DNA of 38,677 bases from Methanoregula sp. (GTDB taxonomy: Archaea; Halobacteriota; Methanomicrobia; Methanomicrobiales; Methanospirillaceae). A program made the position numbers and the translations under genes. Of this stretch, positions 31,388 through 38,677 are shown piece after piece; the first letter of the stretch is position 1; each line of letters opens with the position of its first letter. Under the pieces are notes generated by a model, which saw only the letters and a program-made list of their open reading frames with translations, made no database searches and was not told where the DNA came from. The DNA is taken from positions 1 through 38,677 of the forward strand of contig JAUSBW010000212.1 of the NCBI GenBank assembly GCA_030651815.1. The letters run 5' to 3'.

Positions 31388-34042
31388 TTATGATTCTTTG
31401 AGCCCTCTTATGAAATGACCCGTGGTGATCTCTCCCATGGAGCATCTTTTGATCCGGTCTTTGAGTGCCTGCAGCTGCTTTTCTGCACCCGTTGTCCGGG
31501 ATGCAGTTGCTGAAATTGCGGTTCGATAAATGCGTATCATCTCCGAAATACAGGCCCCGGTTCTTCCCCGTGCATCGATCACTACTTCACTGATGCCCAT
31601 CTCCATGATTTGAGGAAGATAATCCACAAGGCAGAGCTCTGCGGAGTTGCCGATGCGGGCTCTGCATTCACTATCCATGCGGACCGGAAATATGTGGCCA
31701 GTGGAGTCACGGATGCCGTAAAAAATTTCTTTTTGTTCTCCTGTATCAGCCTTGCAATGCAGGCAGGGTTCCAGCAGGCAGTCATCAGAGACGATCGCCT
31801 CGCAGATACCCTGTACAATCAGGGCAAAGGATATACCGGACCCCTGCTTACGGGCAGCAGATATCAAGAACCTGCATTCATCCCGTGAAAGTTCCGGTGA
31901 CAGGGTGAGCAGCTGTACGTGTGATGAGAGTTTTTTTACGGTGGCGTGGTTGAACACATTGAGCCCGGTGGATCCGTAGATGGTGGTAAGCGGTGCGATC
32001 TCATGGAGTGCGTGAACCATGCCCGGATTTTCCACCATGATACCCGCGATTCCCATTTCAGATATCTGCGGTACTACCGGAAGAACGGTGTCTGAAAATG
32101 CAGTCCGGGTTATCCGGGGGAATTTCCAGATAATGGGGATTTCATGTGCATGGCACACTTCAACAGCCATCTTGATCTGCTCTTTAATTCCTGCACGGAG
32201 AGGATGGCTGCAGCACGAAGCAGTCTTTGAGAGTAGGATATACGGTTCGAAATACACCCGGTCACACCCGGACTCTGCTGCCATGCGGACTGCATCAAGC
32301 GAATCAGTATAGACTGCGAGACGGAGCGGGTATGGGGATTTGACAGGGGATGAAGCCGGGGTTGACAAGGGATAATCAGCCGCCCTGTCCTGCCAGCGGG
32401 ATTTTGCACATTCAACCTGTTCTGCGGATGGGCGGGATGCTGCCACGAGTGCGGATTCTGCAAGAGTAAGGAACTCCCTGCGAGCCCGGTTCAGTTCTGC
32501 AAGCGGGGCAAAAAGATCGCCATGATACTGCATCATCACCGCATCGATTACAAACGGTGTGCCGCCGCTCTTTCTCATCTGCTGCTCCATCAGTTCAGCG
32601 GTGAGCGGGTGGGATTGCGCTGGTACAAGCGTGATATCCGGTGTATGGGACACTACGATTTCACGCCCGTCACCCGGATGGATACGGCCATCGAGTGTCA
32701 GCCTGCCGCCATTATCCACAGAAACGGCGAGATCGAGCGGCACAGGATGGCGCAGGGTGGATGAGGGGTGGTTAATGATCTGCCGGGCATGGGCTGCCAG
32801 ATCCACTGATGATGTGATGTATACCTTTGTGCCCGGACTGACTGGCTGCGGGACTACGAGCAGGATCTCTCCTTTCGTCCGGACAGGGACGGTATTTATG
32901 GAGAACCCGAATTGCTCTTCCGGTCTTTCATGTTCGAAAAAAAACAGCCCGTCTCCCGGCTTTGGAATAATTTCGCTCTCGATTCTGACGGATGCAGTTC
33001 TTGTTTTTGCCTTGTACTGGCTCACTCTGCCGATATACAATCCCCGGTTATCGGGTGCATCCCTGCCCATGAGTGTCTGATGCCGGTCACCGAATAGATA
33101 CCCGGAGGTAAAACCGCGGTTGAATGCGAGAAGGAGATTATTCATCTCATCAGTGAGGGTGCTCGTGTTTCCCGATGAGATGGCATCGAGAGCCCGCCGG
33201 TATGCAGCTACAACCACTGCCACATACTCAGCAGATCTCATTCGCCCCTCAATCTTGAGCGAGGTAATGGGTGAATCTACAAGAGCCGGCAGGTGCCGGT
33301 ACGTGCAGAGATCTTTTGGCGATAGTAGATAATTCCCGTGAGACGGAAGTGCCTGCACCTGTGCCGGTCTTCCATAGGCATCGGTTGTGGCGGTGACGAG
33401 CGTGTAGGGTTTCCGGCACGGCTGGGCACACATGCCGCGGTTCCCGCTCCTGCCCCCGATGACTGATGAGAGGAGACATTGCCCGGAGTACCCGTAGCAG
33501 AGCGCCCCGTGTGCAAAGACTTCGAGCCCGATACCGGTATCTCTGGTGTCGTGAGTGATCCGCTCCACTTCAGCAAGAGAGAGTTCACGGGCGAGTACTA
33601 CCCGGGAAAATCCCTGTTCTGCCGCCCACTTTACCCCTTCTGCATTGTGGATGGTTAACTGGGTGGAGGCGTGGATGACGAGGTTGGGAATAATCTCATG
33701 TGCTAATGCAGCGATCCCGGTATCCTGAATGAGGACCGCATCAACGCCGATCGAGTACAGCCAGATGAGATACTCAACCGTGCTTTTGATCTCCCGGTCA
33801 TGGATGAGGATATTGACGGTTATGTACACCCGCACGCCACGGGCATGGGCAAAACTGACTGACTCTTCGATCTCCGCATCAGAAAAATTCGCAGCAAATT
33901 TTCGGGAGCCAAACCGTTTTCCGCTCAGGTAGACTGCATCAGCACCTGCAGCAATTGCGGCACGGAATGCTTCGGGTGATCCGGCCGGGGCGAGCAGTTC
34001 GGGCAGGTTTTTTTTCGCGGGTGTGGGTGCAGGGTCTGGCAA
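31388..34042 (-). CDS. Peptidase U32 family protein (RlhA/YdcP-like)
   Basis: 884 residues. The N-terminal part (about 12-300) is a U32 domain: ELLAPAGSPEAFRAAIAAGA then DAVYLSGKRFG, IHASTQLTIHN, and HGALCYGYSGQCLLSSVIGG followed by RSGNRGMCAQPCRKPY with the conserved cysteine set thought to hold an Fe-S cluster. A middle DUF3656-like region (about 340-530) follows, then a second barrel-like half with Y-G-S-T-G-L-N-V-F-N and a C-L-H-C motif. Bacterial relatives hydroxylate a cytidine or uridine in 23S rRNA or tRNA using prephenate; archaeal roles are less clear. It lies 12 bases after the small membrane protein gene. Confidence 0.88.
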   Translation of the reverse strand: MPDPAPTPAKKNLPELLAPAGSPEAFRAAIAAGADAVYLSGKRFGSRKFAANFSDAEIEESVSFAHARGVRVYITVNILIHDREIKSTVEYLIWLYSIGVDAVLIQDTGIAALAHEIIPNLVIHASTQLTIHNAEGVKWAAEQGFSRVVLARELSLAEVERITHDTRDTGIGLEVFAHGALCYGYSGQCLLSSVIGGRSGNRGMCAQPCRKPYTLVTATTDAYGRPAQVQALPSHGNYLLSPKDLCTYRHLPALVDSPITSLKIEGRMRSAEYVAVVVAAYRRALDAISSGNTSTLTDEMNNLLLAFNRGFTSGYLFGDRHQTLMGRDAPDNRGLYIGRVSQYKAKTRTASVRIESEIIPKPGDGLFFFEHERPEEQFGFSINTVPVRTKGEILLVVPQPVSPGTKVYITSSVDLAAHARQIINHPSSTLRHPVPLDLAVSVDNGGRLTLDGRIHPGDGREIVVSHTPDITLVPAQSHPLTAELMEQQMRKSGGTPFVIDAVMMQYHGDLFAPLAELNRARREFLTLAESALVAASRPSAEQVECAKSRWQDRAADYPLSTPASSPVKSPYPLRLAVYTDSLDAVRMAAESGCDRVYFEPYILLSKTASCCSHPLRAGIKEQIKMAVEVCHAHEIPIIWKFPRITRTAFSDTVLPVVPQISEMGIAGIMVENPGMVHALHEIAPLTTIYGSTGLNVFNHATVKKLSSHVQLLTLSPELSRDECRFLISAARKQGSGISFALIVQGICEAIVSDDCLLEPCLHCKADTGEQKEIFYGIRDSTGHIFPVRMDSECRARIGNSAELCLVDYLPQIMEMGISEVVIDARGRTGACISEMIRIYRTAISATASRTTGAEKQLQALKDRIKRCSMGEITTGHFIRGLKES

Positions 34043-34054
34043 ATGTATCTCCTC

Positions 34055-34591
34055 TCAATGAAATATGACACTGAATAATCCGAGTGTTATCAGGATAAGG
34101 ATTACCGAAATGCCAATAAACCCTCCCATGATCAGGAGGATCGAATTATCCCTGCGCCAGGCAAGTGCCCATGAGAGCGGCGGGCAGACATAGAGGCCGA
34201 GGGTGAGGACGCAGGGTATGAGCCCGTACATGCCGTACTTTGAAAGGAATGTGAATTGTTTTGCCTTCTCTTCCGATCGTACAAGAAAACGTGCTATCCG
34301 TTCGGAATTCCGGCCCAGCGTATCGAACAGCTTAAAGAGAAATATTGTGATCCCCAGGGCCACGCAGGTAAGAACAAAGAGGACAAACACAGGATGAAGG
34401 CCAAGACCGATGCCAATCGGAGCTGCACCGTATTCGATAATGAGTGTGCTCGTGATAAGGGCAAGCGTTGCCGGCACCGATTGGGAGAAGAGGAATGCAG
34501 CTGCAACGGGAATGATAACTATGAGTGCCACGCATTTCGCTATTGCGCCGGTTAACTGGCGGATATAGGGGGGGATCGCGTAGCACTCCAT
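34055..34591 (-). CDS. Small multi-pass membrane protein (Sm_multidrug_ex-like)
   Basis: 178 residues with four or five hydrophobic segments (about 18-55, 63-88, 118-140 and 150-176). A G-A-A-P-I-G-I-G-L-G-L-H-P-V-F turn and a charged cytoplasmic loop (RNSERIARFLVRSEEKAKQF) followed by G-x-x-G-L-I-P-C-V-L resemble the 'small multidrug export' family, which despite its name has no proven transport role. It is the first gene of a two-gene unit with the U32 gene. Confidence 0.6.
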   Translation of the reverse strand: MECYAIPPYIRQLTGAIAKCVALIVIIPVAAAFLFSQSVPATLALITSTLIIEYGAAPIGIGLGLHPVFVLFVLTCVALGITIFLFKLFDTLGRNSERIARFLVRSEEKAKQFTFLSKYGMYGLIPCVLTLGLYVCPPLSWALAWRRDNSILLIMGGFIGISVILILITLGLFSVIFH

Positions 34592-34744
34592 GATGATGAT
34601 AGATGTATTACCTGAAAAAGGGATAAACTGATATCTTTGTGGCAGGTTAGCAGAAACAGCCTGTGTGATACCCGGTCTGTTGTTATCAGCTTCATGGTTT
34701 TACGGGATATCTTTTTTAAGAACTGCCGGCCAACACCACGGTAC

Positions 34745-35377
34745 ATGAAGATTGTTGCAGCACTCACAGATCCGCTCCAGGCGTCCCGTGCACAGGAGCA
34801 GGGAGCCGATATGATTGAGCTCAGGCTCGACCTGATGGAGGGTAATGCGAAGAAGCTGGTGCAGCAGTACAAAAAGATATGTTCACTACCGGTGATTGCA
34901 ACCCTGCGCTCTGCACGGGAGGGCGGGCAGTTCTTTGGTGACGGCAGGGAATGGGAGAAGAAGATCCGGCCGATCATCTCCCTTGTCGATTATGTGGACG
35001 TGGAACAGCAGTTTGTGAAAAATGCCATCTGCGTAAAGGAAGCGGGCACTAAGATCATCGCTTCCCACCATGCACCCATAATGATGCCGCTCCATGTGCT
35101 GTTTGTACTGGAGCGCGAACTCCGGGCGTATGGCGATATTGTGAAGATCATTGTCACACCGTCAAATGCTGACGATGTCATCGAGCTGATCGCGTTTACG
35201 CACGCGGTGAAACAACCGATCTGCTGTGGGGTGATGGGTTCTGAGTTCCGTTATGCCCGGGCAGTGCTGCCGCTTTTTGGCTCTGAACTTGTGTATTGTC
35301 ATATGGGTAAGACAACTGCGGAGGGGCAGTACTCGGTTGAGGAATTTTTCGCATTGAGGAAATTGCTGCTGGGATGA
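34745..35377 (+). CDS. aroD: 3-dehydroquinate dehydratase, type I
   Basis: 210 residues from the ATG at 34745; an upstream frame to 34637 lacks family resemblance. Type I signature: ADMIELRLDLME (about 22-32), IATLRS with the substrate-binding Arg (R54), IIASHHAP with the catalytic His (H108 or H109), and DIVKIIVTP with the Schiff-base lysine K134. It catalyses the third step of the shikimate pathway. It is transcribed away from the U32 unit, and a T-run follows the stop. Confidence 0.93.
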   Translation: MKIVAALTDPLQASRAQEQGADMIELRLDLMEGNAKKLVQQYKKICSLPVIATLRSAREGGQFFGDGREWEKKIRPIISLVDYVDVEQQFVKNAICVKEAGTKIIASHHAPIMMPLHVLFVLERELRAYGDIVKIIVTPSNADDVIELIAFTHAVKQPICCGVMGSEFRYARAVLPLFGSELVYCHMGKTTAEGQYSVEEFFALRKLLLG

Positions 35378-35396
35378 TTTTTTTTTAAATTCTGCA
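35378..35396 (+). terminator. T-rich terminator after aroD
   Basis: The stop codon is followed by GATTTTTTTTTAAATT. A run of nine T on the coding strand is the usual archaeal termination signal. No hairpin is needed. Confidence 0.5.
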
Positions 35397-35522
35397 TGAT
35401 TGTCGAGGGCTGCTCCCATCGGATGTTCAGGGTTTTGTCCGAGGGTCTGCCATAAGTAAAAGTTCGGTTTTACCCACGGATCCACTTTTTTTAAGACGGT
35501 TATGATGAGTGGTGCATGGCGG

Positions 35523-35640
35523 GCAGTGGTGTTGGAAGATTTCTGCATTGCTTGTCAGCTGCTTACGGATCAGTCGGCAGAACCTGGCGCTGTTCCGGGA
35601 GTATGATTCGTACTGAAAAAAACGATATTTTTTGACAAAA
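35523..35640 (+). pseudogene. 3' end remnant of a paralogue of the downstream surface protein
   Basis: Codons 35563-35613 read LRISRQNLALFREYDSY before TGA (35614-35616). The surface protein just downstream ends IRRQNPALFRQYD. The DNA similarity continues on both sides: AGTGGT at 35525 and the A/T-rich tail after the stop also match 38055-38175. An earlier tandem copy of the surface-protein gene, or its end, was therefore here and has been lost. The rest of 35397-35759 shows no gene. Confidence 0.65.
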
Positions 35641-35759
35641 TTTATAATCTCTTCTCTCATTGATCTCATAAACGGGGCGTGCAGGTTTTTTTCTGGGCCG
35701 AAGCACTCCTATATTGCGTCCATATACCATACGCGTCACCCCGGATTTTGTTTAGTACG

Positions 35760-38144
35760 ATGGGGTCGGTGTATCTGGGTCTGAAACGGTATGGTCTGAT
35801 TCTGGCAGGGTTGCTGCTTGTCGCACTGCTCGTAGTCACACCGGCGGATGCACTGGAATGGACGACACGGACCGTAGACAGCTCCGGGGATGTTGGGCGG
35901 TATACCTCGCTCGCGCTCGACAACAACGGATACCCTCACATCAGTTATCGTGATGCTACGAAAAGTGACCTGAAGTATGCTGCATGGAACGGTACAGCGT
36001 GGACTAACCAGACCGTTGACAGCGTTGGGAGTGTGGGGGAGTATACCTCACTCGCGCTCAACAGCAGCGGCTATCCCTGCATCAGTTATTATGACGCCAC
36101 AAACAGTAACCTGAAGTATGCTGCATGGAACGGTACAGCGTGGACTAACCAGACCGTAGACAGTGTCGGGGATGTGGGGTGGTATACTTCACTCGCGCTC
36201 GACAACAATGGATACCCCCGCATCAGCTATCATGACACCACGAACGGTGACCTGAAGTATGCTGCATGGAGCGGTACAGCATGGAGTACCCAGACCATCG
36301 ACAGTGTCGGGAGTGTGGGGGCACATTCCTCGCTCTCGCTCAACAGCAGCGACTTTCCCTGTATCAGCTATTATGACGGTACGAACACTGATCTGAAGTA
36401 TGCTGCATGGAGCGGTTCAGTGTGGACCATTCAGACTGTCGACAGCGGCGTTAGTGTGGTGGGGACATATACTTCTCTCGCGTTAGACAGCAGCGGTAAC
36501 CCTCGCATCAGTTATTATGACGGTACGAACACTGATCTGAAGTATGCTGCATGGAGCGGTACAGCATGGAGTACCCAGACCATCGACAGCACGGGGGATG
36601 TTGGGAAGTACACCTCGCTCGCACTCGACCACAGCGGTAACCCCTGCATCAGTTATTATGATGGTACGAACACAGATCTGAAGTATGCTGCATGGAGCGG
36701 TACAGCATGGAGTACCCAGACCATCGACAGTGTCGGGAGTGTGGGGTTGTATACCTCGCTTGCACTCGATAGCAGCGATAACCCCGGCATCAGTTATTAT
36801 GACACTACGAAATGGGATCTTAAGTATACGAAGGGGGTGGCAGTCAATGCCGGTTTTACTGCTGCGCCAACATCCGGAGCATCACCGCTTGCGGTGAGCT
36901 TTTCGGACACCTCGACCGGCACGCCCACCGCATGGACGTGGTACTTCGGCAATGGCGGGGTATCTGCGATCCAGAGCCCGGTGCATACCTACACCACGGC
37001 TGGCACTTACACAGTCTACCTGACCGCAAAGGATAGCTTTACGAGCAATACAACAGTCCAGATCGGGTACATCACCGTTACGGATTCCGGTTCATCTGCC
37101 GTGGTCTCCGGGTTCACCGGCTCACCCATGAGCGGCACTGCCCCGCTGACGGTTACATTCACTGACACGTCTACCAACACCCCGAGCAGCTGGAACTGGA
37201 ACTTCGGCTCGTATAGTGTCGCAGATGGCGGGGTTTCGACAGTCCGGAACCCGTCGCACACCTATGCGAGTGCCGGGACGTATACCGTTACCCTGAACGC
37301 ACAAAACGCCAACGGTGGCGATACCTCTGCCCGGACCGGGTACATCACAGTGTCTTCAACCGGTGGGGACTCAGGCTCCGGTTCTGGTTCCGGATCATCA
37401 GGATCATCCAGCAGCGGCGGCAGTGACAGCGACAGCGGAGGAAGCTCGCCCTCCTCCGGTTCCGGGTCTTACGGCACCGTGAACGCCAATGTCGGCGGCG
37501 GCTCGGCAGTCGATACCGTCACCGTGACCGGAACCGGTGTGAACGGGGTCATCGTCACCGGCCGGCAGCAGGATACCCTACCGCCCGGTGTCCCGCCGGT
37601 AGATCCCAACGCCTACCAGTACATTGAGATCACGCCGGCCCGGTTCGGAAGCATCACCGGTGCCACCATCAGTTTCGCAGTTCCGGTCTCATGGCTGGAG
37701 GAACACGGGCTCACCACCGGAGACGTCTCCATGAACAGGTACCATGAAGGTGCGTGGACATCCCTGCCAACCACGTTTTTTGGGGTCAATAACGGTGTGG
37801 CATCCTATTCCGCACAATCCCCCGGGTTCTCGCTGTTTGCCATTACGCCCAAGAAGAATGGTGCACAGGCCGGGACTGCATCGGCATCGTGCCCTGTGAT
37901 TCAGCCGGCTTCCTGTCCGGTGTGTCCCGGTCCCGTTGCCGGTTCCCTGTTGGCGTCCTCTGGTGCCCCGGCCGTTTGCGAGACTGCCGCACCCCAGGCA
38001 CCTGCGGTACCGGATACCGGATCCCCGCTAACAACCGGTGCCATAATCGGGGTTAGTGGTATCGGGCTCATCAGTGGCGGCATGCTCGTCCGCAGATGGT
38101 GGATCCGACGGCAGAACCCGGCGCTGTTCCGGCAATATGATTAG
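35760..38144 (+). CDS. Large surface protein: seven-repeat propeller-like domain, two PKD domains, PGF-pre-PGF domain, C-terminal anchor
   Basis: 794 residues from the ATG at 35760. A signal peptide (hydrophobic LILAGLLLVALLVV, then P-A-D-A) is followed by seven repeats of about 47 residues, each with T-V/I-D-S, Y-T-S-L-A-L-D, I-S-Y-x-D and L-K-Y-A-A-W. Seven units suggest a seven-bladed beta-propeller. Two PKD domains follow (A-x-F-S/T-D-T-S, W-x-W-x-F-G, H-T-Y). A Ser/Gly linker leads to a PGF-pre-PGF-like domain (YIEITPARFGSITGATISFA then V-S-W-L-E-E-H), a Cys-Pro stretch, and a final membrane helix before RRWWIRRQNP. Likely an S-layer-associated or adhesive protein. Repeats 4-7 are nearly identical in DNA, indicating recent expansion. 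Confidence 0.85.
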   Translation: MGSVYLGLKRYGLILAGLLLVALLVVTPADALEWTTRTVDSSGDVGRYTSLALDNNGYPHISYRDATKSDLKYAAWNGTAWTNQTVDSVGSVGEYTSLALNSSGYPCISYYDATNSNLKYAAWNGTAWTNQTVDSVGDVGWYTSLALDNNGYPRISYHDTTNGDLKYAAWSGTAWSTQTIDSVGSVGAHSSLSLNSSDFPCISYYDGTNTDLKYAAWSGSVWTIQTVDSGVSVVGTYTSLALDSSGNPRISYYDGTNTDLKYAAWSGTAWSTQTIDSTGDVGKYTSLALDHSGNPCISYYDGTNTDLKYAAWSGTAWSTQTIDSVGSVGLYTSLALDSSDNPGISYYDTTKWDLKYTKGVAVNAGFTAAPTSGASPLAVSFSDTSTGTPTAWTWYFGNGGVSAIQSPVHTYTTAGTYTVYLTAKDSFTSNTTVQIGYITVTDSGSSAVVSGFTGSPMSGTAPLTVTFTDTSTNTPSSWNWNFGSYSVADGGVSTVRNPSHTYASAGTYTVTLNAQNANGGDTSARTGYITVSSTGGDSGSGSGSGSSGSSSSGGSDSDSGGSSPSSGSGSYGTVNANVGGGSAVDTVTVTGTGVNGVIVTGRQQDTLPPGVPPVDPNAYQYIEITPARFGSITGATISFAVPVSWLEEHGLTTGDVSMNRYHEGAWTSLPTTFFGVNNGVASYSAQSPGFSLFAITPKKNGAQAGTASASCPVIQPASCPVCPGPVAGSLLASSGAPAVCETAAPQAPAVPDTGSPLTTGAIIGVSGIGLISGGMLVRRWWIRRQNPALFRQYD
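35866..36836 (+). repeat. Seven tandem ~141-bp coding repeats
   Basis: The unit is 47 codons; the fifth has one extra codon. A 50-base core beginning AAGTATGCTGCATGGAGCGG is identical in three units (about 36256, 36540 and 36680). The earlier units differ more. Such identity in coding DNA points to recent duplication or gene conversion and makes the region prone to copy-number change and to assembly errors. Confidence 0.9.
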
Positions 38145-38426
38145 TGCCGGGGAATAAAAAAGATTTTTTGAAAAGCACTCTCACGGTATTGTTAACCCCT
38201 TGACCCTGTTCTGCCGCACAAAACCTGACCTGATGATCGTTATGGTGTGCATTTTCCTGACAGCAGGATGTATGCGGCACCGGGTAAACCCATTGCGTCA
38301 AAATGAGGTTGGGTTTTAGATCATAAAAATTCCCAACAACGCCCTATTTTTGCCTATTTGTGTCAAACAAGGAGTTTCTGCGGCAGATCCGTAGTGGTAT
38401 ATAGTAGTGGAACGTTACACTACACT
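38145..38426. other. Intergenic region between surface protein and transposase
   Basis: 282 bases. AATAAAAAAGATTTTTTG at about 38152-38169 follows the surface-protein stop and probably ends its transcript. The same tail is seen after the paralogue remnant near 35620. Positions 38330-38426 probably contain the left end of the insertion sequence, but I cannot point to its terminal repeat. Confidence 0.4.
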
Positions 38427-38677
38427 ATGAGCTATATCCGAAAGACCATCTGCTACAACAAAAATGGCGAAACCAGAGTTTACTACAACGAAGTGGAATC
38501 TGTTCGAGTTGGCAGGAAAGTTATACAGCGACATATCAGATCTTTAGGTAATGATCCATCCGTTCCCACCAATTTTTCAATAAATGACGTACAGTTCTCC
38601 TATTTAGCCATTCGACTAATGCAAGGGAATTTATCTTCGTCCGAGATTTTTGATATGCTGGAGGATATGGGACAACC
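38427..38677 (+). CDS. Transposase, N-terminal part (IS1634/IS4-like), cut by the window edge
   Basis: 83 codons are visible from the ATG at 38427 and the frame is still open at the window end. The product begins MSYIRKTICYNKNGETRVYY, followed by N-E-V-E-S-V-R-V-G-R-K-V-I-Q-R and H-I-R-S-L-G. This K-N-G-x-T-x-x-Y-Y-x-x-V-E-S-x-R-x-G-x-K-V-x-Q-R-x-x-x-x-L-G pattern is typical of IS1634-type DDE transposase N-termini. The catalytic domain lies outside the window, so completeness and activity cannot be judged. Confidence 0.65.
   Translation, partial: MSYIRKTICYNKNGETRVYYNEVESVRVGRKVIQRHIRSLGNDPSVPTNFSINDVQFSYLAIRLMQGNLSSSEIFDMLEDMGQ

Noticed and set aside
35866-36836. Possible CRISPR array because of regular repeats
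   Set aside because: The repeats are 141-bp in-frame coding units of a surface protein without spacers. No other array-like repeats were seen in the window.

Overview
The window looks like a chromosomal segment of a methanogenic archaeon, most likely of the Methanomicrobiales (Methanoregula-like). The evidence is an archaeal-type CO dehydrogenase/acetyl-CoA synthase operon (cdhABCDE with a ferredoxin-bearing CdhA and a short CdhC), a HdrB with two complete CCG cluster-binding domains, a PKD/PGF-pre-PGF surface protein, AT-rich TATA-like promoters and many ATGA start/stop overlaps. The order-level assignment is inference.

Layout. (1) 1-2900 is an accessory strip: a HepT/MntA toxin-antitoxin pair, an antitoxin/PemK-type pair, a frameshifted nucleotidyltransferase remnant and three decayed 3' ends of HIT (histidine triad) genes lying between them. 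(2) 2903-6571 holds a membrane-anchored DsbA-like protein and a PadR regulator with an ABC exporter (ATPase + permease). (3) 6572-7653 is gene-poor, with the tail of a lost MFS transporter. (4) 7654-11971 (minus strand) is an acetate module: ActP-like symporter, a universal-stress-protein/DUF485-like fusion, and acetyl-CoA synthetase. (5) 12354-30813 (minus strand) is an 18-kb cluster read in the order cdhA-B-C-D-E, corrinoid-activating ASKHA protein, CooF-like ferredoxin, a Cys-free HdrC-like stub, hdrB, a small membrane protein, five core subunits of a group 4 membrane [NiFe]-hydrogenase, its maturation endopeptidase and two CooC-like ATPases. (6) 31388-35377 holds a U32 protein, a small membrane protein and type I 3-dehydroquinate dehydratase. 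(7) 35760-38144 is a repeat-rich surface protein, followed by the start of a transposase cut by the window edge.

How the genes fit together. ActP and Acs would bring in acetate and activate it to acetyl-CoA. CODH/ACS interconverts acetyl-CoA with a methyl group, CO2, CoA and reduced ferredoxin. The ferredoxin/HdrB/hydrogenase block, linked to the corrinoid activase by an unbroken chain of overlapping genes, would move those electrons to H2 (or back) with ion translocation, or pass some to a disulfide through HdrB. This is a plausible single-locus acetate/CO energy or assimilation module in a lineage not known for acetoclastic growth.

The most unusual structure is a roughly 430-bp direct repeat bracketing the whole 18-kb cluster. 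One copy is the leader and first ~23 codons of acs. The other sits in front of cdhA, where the acs start survives as a 32-codon reading frame whose stop overlaps the cdhA start (ATGA). The cluster therefore appears to sit behind a duplicated acs leader, which would co-regulate acs and cdh and would also let the cluster be gained or lost by recombination between the repeats.
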